From: an uncultured Stomatobaculum sp.
GTDB taxonomy: Bacteria > Bacillota > Clostridia > Lachnospirales > Lachnospiraceae
Direction of reading: 5' to 3'
Length of the DNA stretch: 20,994 nucleotides
NCBI GenBank assembly: GCA_938010625.1
Contig: CALLVJ010000361.1
Location: forward strand, 1 to 20,994
This document shows positions 15,765 through 20,994 of this stretch, one piece after another. Every line of letters starts with the position of its first letter. Positions within the stretch are counted from its first letter, which is position 1. The position numbers were made by a program, and so were the translations under genes. The notes under the pieces are model-generated. The model made no database searches and was not told the DNA's origin. It saw only the letters and a list, made by a program, of their open reading frames with translations.

Positions 15765-15995
15765 ATGGGACTGAATCCCTTGCAGCTCGTGAAGCTCTTC
15801 GGCATGAACCAGAAGTTTCAGAAAAACCACCCGAAGGTCAGCGCCTTTTTCCGCACACAGTTTGCGGGCGGTCTGACCGAGGATACGATACTGGAGCTCA
15901 GTGTCACCAAGCCGGGTGAGGAGACCGTGAGCACCAATATGCGGATCCGGAAAGAAGATTTGGAGTTGCTCGAAGAATTGAAGAAGATGAAATAA
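15765..15995 (+). CDS. Unrecognised 76-residue protein ending the suf operon
   Basis: The ATG follows the sufU stop with no spacing, so this gene is almost certainly co-transcribed and translated by coupling or by re-initiation. The protein begins MGLNPLQLVKLFGMNQKF, continues with NHPKVSAFFRTQF, has a likely beta hairpin (TILELSVTKPGEETVSTNMRI) and ends in a charged helix (RKEDLELLEELKKMK). It has no cysteine, no membrane segment and no signal peptide, so it does not look like a cluster ligand or carrier. Codon usage resembles its neighbours and the hairpins follow the stop, both of which support a real gene. I do not recognise the family; a scaffold accessory or adaptor is only a guess from position. 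Confidence 0.7.
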   Translation: MGLNPLQLVKLFGMNQKFQKNHPKVSAFFRTQFAGGLTEDTILELSVTKPGEETVSTNMRIRKEDLELLEELKKMK

Positions 15996-16000
15996 GTGAG

Positions 16001-16034
16001 AAAGCGCGCCGATGCGGATTTGTCGGTGCGCTTT
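16001..16034 (+). terminator. Hairpin after the suf operon
   Basis: AAAGCGCGCCGA (16001-16012) pairs with TCGGTGCGCTTT (16023-16034), a 12-bp stem with one G-T pair and a 10-base loop, five bases after the last suf-operon stop. The trailing sequence GTTGTGTG is only moderately T-rich, so termination here may be partial. Confidence 0.6.
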
Positions 16035-16127
16035 GTTGTGTGAAGGTTTTGCAATTAAGCGGAGAAAAGCCTTGTATATCTATGGCATGAAGCGTTTTAC
16101 CAACTCTTTTCGTGTATTTACTCTATC

Positions 16128-16168
16128 AAAAAGAAGCTACCGCAAATGACTTGCGGTAGCTTCTTTTT
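16128..16168. terminator. Strong bidirectional terminator between suf and the CoA-transferase gene
   Basis: AAAAAGAAGCTACCGCAA (16128-16145) and TTGCGGTAGCTTCTTTTT (16151-16168) are perfect 18-base inverted arms around a 5-base loop. The A5 and T5 ends give a U-tract in both directions. It should stop transcripts from the suf operon (plus) and from the converging CoA-transferase gene (minus). Confidence 0.9.
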
Positions 16169-16277
16169 GCGATACGCATATGACGCACGCGGGAGGCAAT
16201 GAAAAGCTCATGGCTTTGTTTTCGTTCAGCCACTGCCCCGTCTGAATGGTGGCACCCCAGTGAACATAAGATGCATA
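16169..16277. other. Spacer after the CoA-transferase gene, no gene supported
   Basis: This 109-base stretch lies between the bidirectional terminator and the CoA-transferase stop. On the minus strand, the frame after that stop stays open for about 45 codons (VHWGATIQTGQWLNENKAMS and onward) up to a TAG inside the terminator hairpin. It has no start codon with a ribosome binding site. It may be a read-through tail, a decayed gene end or chance. Confidence 0.3.
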
Positions 16278-17624
16278 TCAGCGCTTGTTGCTCTTTCTCC
16301 AGATGTGCATCTTCTCCGCTTCCTGAATGAGCTCGTCGCGGAAGTCCGGGTGTGCGATCGAGATGATGCGCTCGGCGCGCTGCCAGTTGGTCACGCCCTT
16401 TAAGTTGACCATGCCGTACTCGGTCACAAGATAGTGAATTGCACTTCTCGGGTCGGAGACAGTGGAGCCCGGCGTCAGTGTCGCGCGGATGCGTGACTTC
16501 TTTTCGCCGCTCTTAGTCTCGAATGCAGAGCTCATGCAGATAAAGCTCTTGCCGCCCTTCGAGAGGTAAGCGCCGAGCACAAAGTCGAGCTGACCGCCGG
16601 TGCCGGAAATCTGCCTGGTGCCCGCGGACTCCGCGTTGACCTGGCCGAAGAGGTCTACATCGACCGCGTTGTTGATTGAGATAAAGTTGTCAATCTGGCC
16701 GATCACATAGGGATCATTCGTGTAGTCGACAGGCGCGCTCATGCAGCCGGGGTTACAGTTGAGGTGGTCGTAGAGCTTCTTTGTGCCTGCGGCGAAAGCA
16801 TAGACTTCTCGTCCTTTGTCAAAGGGTTTTTTCTGGTTTGTGATTTTACCTGCGTCATAGAGATCCACAAAGGCATCGACATACATCTCGGTGTGAACGC
16901 CGAGATCTTTCAGGTCCGAGGCCGCAATCATGCTGCCCACGGTGTTCGGCATACCGCCGATGCCGAGCTGGAGGCAGGCGCCGTTCGGAATCTGCTCGAC
17001 AATGAGGCGCGCGACTTCGCGGTCCACCTCGGTCGGCGGCGCACCTGCGCCGAGCTCCTGCATCGGCTCATTCTCGCCCTCGACAATGAAGTCGACGTCA
17101 GAGATGTGAACGGCATTCTGATAGCCGCCGAGACATACGGGCTGGTTTTTGTTGACCTCGACGACGACCTTGCCCGCGGAAGCGCACATCGCGGCGAGGT
17201 GAGAGGCCTGCGGGCCAAAGTTAAAATAGCCGTGCTCGTCCATCGGCGCGACCTGCAAAAAGGCAACCGCCGGCTTCTCGATATTGTTCTCGCGGTAAAA
17301 CCGCGGGAGTTCAGCATAGCGCATCGGGTTGAAGAAGCCAAAGCCCTCAGAGACCGCCTTCCGCTCCCAGCCGCCGAGGTGCCAGGAGTTCCAGCAGAAG
17401 TGCTCTGCCGGGTTCTCGATTTCGAAAATGGCAGGTTTTCGAACCAGGACGCCGCCGCGAATTTTGACGTCTGTCAGCTCCGGCATGCGGCATGCGAGCG
17501 CCTTGTCGATTGCGACCGGGGTGCCGACGCACCAGCCATAGTCAATCCAGTCACCGGACTGCACCAGCGCTGCAGCGCGCTCGGCGCTCACCAATTTCTG
17601 TTTATATTCTTCGTGAATGTTCAT
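16278..17624 (-). CDS. but: Butyryl-CoA:acetate CoA-transferase (acetyl-CoA hydrolase/transferase family)
   Basis: This 448-residue protein belongs to the class I CoA-transferase group that includes But and 4-hydroxybutyrate CoA-transferase. The probable thioester-forming Glu246 lies in [10 protein letters not shown]. The glycine-rich [12 protein letters not shown] (220-231) and [13 protein letters not shown] (340-352) shape the CoA site. The run [19 protein letters not shown] (320-338) is strongly But-like. It moves CoA from butyryl-CoA to acetate, giving butyrate and acetyl-CoA, the last step of butyrate formation in many gut and oral Clostridia. The neighbouring thl-crt-hbd genes support this; use of 4-hydroxybutyrate or propionate cannot be excluded. 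The ATG at 17624 has GAGGAGGG before it; the longer frame to 17699 is rejected. Confidence 0.88.
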   Translation of the reverse strand: MNIHEEYKQKLVSAERAAALVQSGDWIDYGWCVGTPVAIDKALACRMPELTDVKIRGGVLVRKPAIFEIENPAEHFCWNSWHLGGWERKAVSEGFGFFNPMRYAELPRFYRENNIEKPAVAFLQVAPMDEHGYFNFGPQASHLAAMCASAGKVVVEVNKNQPVCLGGYQNAVHISDVDFIVEGENEPMQELGAGAPPTEVDREVARLIVEQIPNGACLQLGIGGMPNTVGSMIAASDLKDLGVHTEMYVDAFVDLYDAGKITNQKKPFDKGREVYAFAAGTKKLYDHLNCNPGCMSAPVDYTNDPYVIGQIDNFISINNAVDVDLFGQVNAESAGTRQISGTGGQLDFVLGAYLSKGGKSFICMSSAFETKSGEKKSRIRATLTPGSTVSDPRSAIHYLVTEYGMVNLKGVTNWQRAERIISIAHPDFRDELIQEAEKMHIWRKSNKR

Positions 17625-17689
17625 TTTGCCCTCCTCTTGCGCTTCCTTTTCGTGTGATTTCAGCAGTATGAATAAAAAGCTTTGTTCTA

Positions 17690-17718
17690 AGTGTAACATT
17701 CTGCTGCGCGCTTTTCAA
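17690..17718 (-). promoter_or_regulatory. Promoter of the CoA-transferase gene
   Basis: On the minus strand, TTGAAA (17713-17718) and TACACT (17690-17695) are 17 bases apart, with TGT just before the -10 box (extended -10). The predicted start near 17683 gives a leader of about 60 bases. Confidence 0.5.
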
Positions 17719-17873
17719 CGAAGAAGCACTTGCCGCATACAAGCGCAAGAAAAGTGATAAAATAGGCAAAATAGAGCAGGGGGTATTCGCAAGAAGCGAG
17801 AGAAAGAGCGCAAGAACAGCTATAAAAGGCGAGGAAGAGCGCAGGGTTTTGACGTGAAAAAGTACAGTCCGAT
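17719..17873. other. Spacer between the divergent but and thl promoters
   Basis: About 155 bases separate the two divergent promoters. The plus strand is strikingly purine-rich, with repeated AAGAA, GAGAGAAAGAG and GGCGAGGAAGAG runs. I see no convincing ORF, RNA gene or long dyad. It may hold regulator sites for butyrate metabolism, but none is recognisable. Confidence 0.4.
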
Positions 17874-17903
17874 TTGACAAAAAGACTATTTTTGCGCTAT
17901 TAT
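17874..17903 (+). promoter_or_regulatory. Promoter of the thl-crt operon
   Basis: A consensus TTGACA (17874-17879) and TATTAT (17898-17903) are 18 bases apart. The transcript should start near 17910, giving a leader of about 80 bases before the thiolase ATG. Confidence 0.75.
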
Positions 17904-17992
17904 CGCCATGGGTCTTAAAGCGTGGGAGTTTGCATTCTCACGATTGGGACAAGTTGTACAACATGTATCGCATAGCGAAGGAGGAACCGGAT

Positions 17993-19177
17993 ATGTCGAA
18001 GAAAATTGTTCTTGCAGGCGCATGCCGCACCGCGATTGGAAAGATGGGTGGAGGTCTCAGCACCACGCCGGCAGTGGAGCTCGGTGCACTGGTCATCAAG
18101 GAGGCGCTGCAGAGAGCAGGCGTGAAGCCGGAGCAGGTGGATCATGTCTATATGGGCAACGTACTGCAGGCAGCTCTGGGTCAGAATCCGGCGCGTCAGG
18201 CAGCGCTGAAGGCAGGTCTTCCCTACACATCCACGGCAGTTACGGTAAATATTGTCTGCGGCTCTGGCTTGAACTGTGTCAATATGGCGGCGCAGATGAT
18301 TGAGGCGGGCGATGCAGATATCGTCGTCGCAGGCGGCATGGAAAATATGTCGATGGCACCGTATGCACTGACCAAGGCGCGCTTCGGTTATCGCATGAAC
18401 AATGCAACGATGATCGATACGATGGTGAACGACGGTCTCTGGGATGCGTTCAATGACTACCACATGGGTATTACGGCAGAAAATGTCGCTGAGAAGTATG
18501 GTCTCACGAGAGAAGAGCTCGATGCGTTCTCGGCAAACAGCCAGCAGAAGGCTGTCGCAGCGCAGCAGAGCGGCGCATTTGACGAGGAGATTGTACCGGT
18601 TGAGATCAAAACCAAGAAAGGCACGGTTGTCTTCAATAAGGATGAGGGACCGAGAGAGGGCACCACAGTGGAGACGCTGTCAAAGTTGAAGCCGGCATTC
18701 AAGAAAGACGGCATTGTGACGGCTGGCAATTCCTCCGGCATTAACGACGGCGCCGCAGCTGTGGTTGTGATGAGCGAGGGAAAGGCAAAAGAGCTCGGCA
18801 TCAAGCCGATGGCAGTCTGGATTGGCGGCGCGCTTGGCGGTGTGGATCCGGCTATCATGGGTATCGGTCCAGTCGAGGCTTCGACGAGACTCTTCAAGAA
18901 GACTGGCTTCGGCGTACAGGACATGGATCTCATTGAGGCAAACGAGGCATTTGCGGCGCAGTCGGTTGCAGTCGCAAGAGATTTGAATTTTGATATGGCA
19001 AAGGTCAATGTAAATGGCGGTGCAGTTGCGCTCGGCCACCCGATTGGCGCTTCCGGCTGCCGCATTCTTGTGACGCTGCTCTATGCGATGAAGCACAAGA
19101 ATGCAAAGAGAGGTCTTGCGACGCTCTGCATTGGCGGCGGACAGGGCTGCGCAACGATTGTCGAGCGGTGCAATTGA
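17993..19177 (+). CDS. thlA: Acetyl-CoA C-acetyltransferase (thiolase)
   Basis: This 394-residue biosynthetic thiolase condenses two acetyl-CoA to acetoacetyl-CoA, opening the butyrate pathway. Its catalytic set is complete: Cys89 in [16 protein letters not shown], His349 in GHPIGASG and Cys379 in CIGGGQG. Spacing is almost the same as in the well-studied Zoogloea enzyme. The ATG at 17993 is chosen because AAGGAGGAA (17978-17986) precedes it and [17 protein letters not shown] is the standard start; the frame is open further upstream without support. A strong promoter lies 90 bases upstream, and a hairpin separates it from crt. Cytosolic. Confidence 0.96.
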   Translation: MSKKIVLAGACRTAIGKMGGGLSTTPAVELGALVIKEALQRAGVKPEQVDHVYMGNVLQAALGQNPARQAALKAGLPYTSTAVTVNIVCGSGLNCVNMAAQMIEAGDADIVVAGGMENMSMAPYALTKARFGYRMNNATMIDTMVNDGLWDAFNDYHMGITAENVAEKYGLTREELDAFSANSQQKAVAAQQSGAFDEEIVPVEIKTKKGTVVFNKDEGPREGTTVETLSKLKPAFKKDGIVTAGNSSGINDGAAAVVVMSEGKAKELGIKPMAVWIGGALGGVDPAIMGIGPVEASTRLFKKTGFGVQDMDLIEANEAFAAQSVAVARDLNFDMAKVNVNGGAVALGHPIGASGCRILVTLLYAMKHKNAKRGLATLCIGGGQGCATIVERCN

Positions 19178-19192
19178 AATTAAATGAGATGG

Positions 19193-19218
19193 GAGGGTCT
19201 CCGCGCGCGGAGACCCTC
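19193..19218. other. GC-rich intercistronic hairpin between thl and crt
   Basis: GAGGGTCTCC (19193-19202) and GGAGACCCTC (19209-19218) form a perfect 10-bp stem around GCGCGC. Only GATTGATTTC follows, so it is a weak terminator at best. It more likely attenuates transcription, or stabilises or marks processing of the thl-crt messenger, giving more thiolase than crotonase. Confidence 0.7.
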
Positions 19219-19247
19219 GATTGATTTCTCCCTGGGAGGCGAGATAA

Positions 19248-20024
19248 ATGGGATATGTGAGATGTGAGGCGAAGGATGCTGTCGCTGTTGTGACCATTGA
19301 CCGCGAGAAGGCGCTGAATGCCCTGAACGCAGAGGTGCTGGATGACTTGAAGGCGGCATTTGACGGCATTGATACGGATGTGATCCGCTGTGTGATTGTG
19401 ACCGGCGCAGGAGAGAAGTCCTTTGTGGCGGGAGCTGATATCACCGAGATGTCAAGTCTGGATGCAGCGGGCGGCGAGGCGTTCGGCAAGAAGGGAAATG
19501 ATATTTTCCGGATGATTGAGACTTTCCCGGTTCCGGTCATCGCGGCGGTCAACGGCTTTGCGCTCGGCGGCGGCTGTGAGCTTGCGATGAGCTGCGACTT
19601 CCGAATCTGCGCAGAGCAGGCCATTTTTGGACAGCCGGAAGCGGGGCTCGGCATCACGCCGGGTTTTGGCGGAACCCAGCGCCTCGCTCGTCTCGTGGGC
19701 CCTGGCATGGCAAAACAGCTCATCTATACCGCAAAGAATATCAAGGCGGCGGAGGCGCTCCGCATCGGCCTCGTGAATGCTGTCTATCCGGCAGAGGAAC
19801 TCATGGCGGCAGCTGAGAAGCTCGCAGCTCAGATCGCGTCGAATGCGCCGATTGCGGTTCGCGCCTGCAAGAGGGCTATCAACGAGGGACTTGAAGTGCC
19901 CGTGGAACAGGCAGTTGTGATGGAAGAGAAGCTCTTTGGCAGTTGCTTTGCGACCGAAGATCAGAAGACTGGCATGCAGGCGTTTCTCGAGAAGAAAAAA
20001 GGTGTGGTCTTTCAGAACCGCTGA
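19248..20024 (+). CDS. crt: 3-hydroxybutyryl-CoA dehydratase (crotonase, enoyl-CoA hydratase family)
   Basis: This 258-residue crotonase-fold enzyme carries both catalytic glutamates: Glu111 in GGGCELAMSCDFRI and Glu131 in FGQPEAGLGITPGFGGTQRL, 20 residues apart as in classical enoyl-CoA hydratase. The oxyanion-hole stretch is FVAGADITEM (59-68). It converts 3-hydroxybutyryl-CoA to crotonyl-CoA in the cytosol, between Hbd and butyryl-CoA dehydrogenase. The ATG at 19248 has GGGAGGCGAG before it. It is probably expressed from the thl promoter through the intercistronic hairpin. Confidence 0.94.
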   Translation: MGYVRCEAKDAVAVVTIDREKALNALNAEVLDDLKAAFDGIDTDVIRCVIVTGAGEKSFVAGADITEMSSLDAAGGEAFGKKGNDIFRMIETFPVPVIAAVNGFALGGGCELAMSCDFRICAEQAIFGQPEAGLGITPGFGGTQRLARLVGPGMAKQLIYTAKNIKAAEALRIGLVNAVYPAEELMAAAEKLAAQIASNAPIAVRACKRAINEGLEVPVEQAVVMEEKLFGSCFATEDQKTGMQAFLEKKKGVVFQNR

Positions 20025-20056
20025 TGGGAAATTTGCGCGGTTATCTCAAAATTACA

Positions 20057-20071
20057 TAAGGAATTTCCTTA
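20057..20071. promoter_or_regulatory. Perfect palindrome upstream of hbd
   Basis: TAAGGAA and TTCCTTA form a perfect 7-bp inverted repeat around one central T, about 32 bases before the hbd -10 box. Size and position suit a homodimeric regulator, possibly an activator compensating for a poor -35 box. It is too tight to form a hairpin. Confidence 0.45.
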
Positions 20072-20077
20072 AGCGAC

Positions 20078-20109
20078 TGGAAAAAGAGCATTCGTTATAG
20101 TAATATAAT
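20078..20109 (+). promoter_or_regulatory. Probable internal promoter of hbd
   Basis: A consensus TATAAT occurs at 20104-20109, 45 bases before the hbd ATG. The best -35 candidate, TGGAAA at 20078-20083, is 20 bases upstream and poor, so the promoter may be weak or activator-dependent. Confidence 0.45.
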
Positions 20110-20154
20110 GAGAGATTGTGCCGAAATCGGCAAAACGCACAGAGGAGGAACAGC

Positions 20155-20994
20155 ATGAAGGTAGGCGTTATCGGCGCTGGCACCATGGGTGGCGGCATTG
20201 CGCAGGCATTTGCGCAGGTAGACGGATATGAAGTTTGTCTCTGCGATCTGACAGATGCATTCGCAGAGGGCGGCAAGAAGAGAATTGAAAAAGGACTTGC
20301 GGGACGCGTCGCAAAGGGCAAACTCTCGCAGGAGGAGATGGATAAGATTTTGTCCCGCATCAAGACCGGCACGAAGGAGATTTGCACGGACTGCGACCTG
20401 GTGATTGAGGCGGCAATCGAGAACATGCAGATTAAGAAGCAGACCTTTAAGGAACTCTCTGAGATCTGTAAGAAGGACTGTCTGTTTGCGACCAATACCT
20501 CCTCGCTCTCCATCACGGAGATCGGCGCAGGTCTTGACCGTCCGGTCGCTGGCATGCACTTTTTCAACCCGGCACCGGTCATGAAGCTGGTTGAGGTGAT
20601 CTCCGGTCTGGATACGCCGCAGGAGGAGCTGGATCGCATTGCGAAGATCGCGGAGAGCATTGGCAAGACAGTTGTGCCGATGCAGGAGTTTGCAGGTTTT
20701 GTTGTGAACCGCATCCTGATTCCAATGATCAACGAGGCGATCGGCGTCTATGCGGACAACAAGGTTCCGGCAGAAAAGATTGATGAGGCAATGAAGCTCG
20801 GCGCGAACCATCCGATGGGACCGCTGGCACTCGGCGACCTCATTGGCCTTGATGTCGTGCTCGCAATTATGGAAGTTCTGCAGAGTGAGACCGGCGATCC
20901 GAAGTACAGACCGCATCCGGAACTCCGGAAGATGGTTCGCGGCGGCAGACTGGGCAGAAAGACCGGCAGAGGTTTCTACGACTATACGAAGTAA
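20155..20994 (+). CDS. hbd: 3-hydroxybutyryl-CoA dehydrogenase
   Basis: This 279-residue enzyme reduces acetoacetyl-CoA to 3-hydroxybutyryl-CoA using NAD(P)H. The Rossmann motif GAGTMGGG is at 7-14. Catalytic residues map as Ser116 in NTSSLS, His135 in GMHFFNP, Glu147 in KLVEV and Asn185 in [10 protein letters not shown]. The C-terminal substrate domain ends in [11 protein letters not shown]. The ATG at 20155 follows AGAGGAGGAA and gives the standard [12 protein letters not shown] start. The stop codon is the last three bases of the window, so the gene is complete. A separate promoter and palindrome upstream suggest it can be expressed apart from thl-crt. Confidence 0.96.
   Translation: MKVGVIGAGTMGGGIAQAFAQVDGYEVCLCDLTDAFAEGGKKRIEKGLAGRVAKGKLSQEEMDKILSRIKTGTKEICTDCDLVIEAAIENMQIKKQTFKELSEICKKDCLFATNTSSLSITEIGAGLDRPVAGMHFFNPAPVMKLVEVISGLDTPQEELDRIAKIAESIGKTVVPMQEFAGFVVNRILIPMINEAIGVYADNKVPAEKIDEAMKLGANHPMGPLALGDLIGLDVVLAIMEVLQSETGDPKYRPHPELRKMVRGGRLGRKTGRGFYDYTK

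Noticed and set aside
16187..16330. Plus-strand mini-frame after GGGAGG near 16190, starting MKSSWLCFRS
   Set aside because: It runs into the CoA-transferase gene in antisense after the bidirectional terminator, with no promoter and no recognisable family.
16764..17657. A 297-codon open frame on the plus strand opposite the CoA-transferase gene
   Set aside because: It is antisense to a complete, motif-rich enzyme gene and shows no domain or start signal.
17908..18303. A 131-codon frame starting just after the thl promoter
   Set aside because: It begins at an ATG without a ribosome binding site and continues out of frame through the thiolase gene; the composition is Gly, Ser and Arg rich and not protein-like.
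18680..19723. A 347-codon open frame on the minus strand across thl and crt
   Set aside because: It spans two real genes and their intercistronic hairpin in antisense, with no plausible translation start or motif.

Overview
The window looks like the chromosome of an anaerobic, butyrate-forming member of the Clostridia, most likely Lachnospiraceae. The reasons are a fairly GC-rich Firmicutes coding style with strong GGAGG-type ribosome binding sites, a SufCBDSU iron-sulfur operon of Gram-positive type, a CBS/DRTGG family II pyrophosphatase, a clostridial GH3 beta-glucosidase, and a thl-crt-hbd plus butyryl-CoA:acetate CoA-transferase set. The genus is not determined. No tRNA, rRNA, CRISPR array, prophage or complete insertion sequence was seen.

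Layout. (1) Positions 1-5821, plus strand: a tightly packed and probably co-transcribed run. It contains the end of a DUF4367-like protein, a PaaI-type hot-dog thioesterase, a CBS-DRTGG-CBS manganese-dependent inorganic pyrophosphatase, a DJ-1/PfpI protein, a GtrA-like membrane protein and a cytosolic GH3 beta-glucosidase. No promoter for this run is visible, so it starts upstream. (2) Positions 5763-10478, minus strand: a five-gene 5-oxoproline (pyroglutamate) operon read from pxpA through an NRAMP-related transporter, pxpB and pxpC to a DUF1445 protein. The gene content matches the Bacillus subtilis ycsF-ycsG-ycsI-kipI-kipA cluster but lacks the kipR regulator. (3) Positions 10479-10753: a divergent control region with one promoter for each side and a 27-bp dyad just upstream of the suf promoter. 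(4) Positions 10754-15995, plus strand: sufC-sufB-sufD-sufS-sufU followed by an unrecognised 76-residue protein, then hairpins. (5) Positions 16278-17624, minus strand: a But-like CoA-transferase, divergent from (6) positions 17993-20994, plus strand: thiolase, crotonase and 3-hydroxybutyryl-CoA dehydrogenase.

How the genes work together. Thiolase joins two acetyl-CoA, Hbd reduces acetoacetyl-CoA, Crt dehydrates 3-hydroxybutyryl-CoA to crotonyl-CoA, and the CoA-transferase releases butyrate against acetate. The butyryl-CoA dehydrogenase/EtfAB step is absent and would be expected just downstream. The Suf machinery builds iron-sulfur clusters, using SufU as the zinc-dependent sulfur acceptor in place of SufE. 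PxpABC opens 5-oxoproline to glutamate with ATP; the linked DUF1445 protein and NRAMP-like permease may supply or import the substrate.

The most notable points are: an NRAMP-fold protein in the pyroglutamate operon that lacks the metal-binding DPGN motif; a DUF1445 reading frame that runs through its own terminator unless one base of an A7 run is skipped; a 27-bp dyad resembling Rrf2-family operators ahead of suf; and the unrecognised small protein ending the suf operon.
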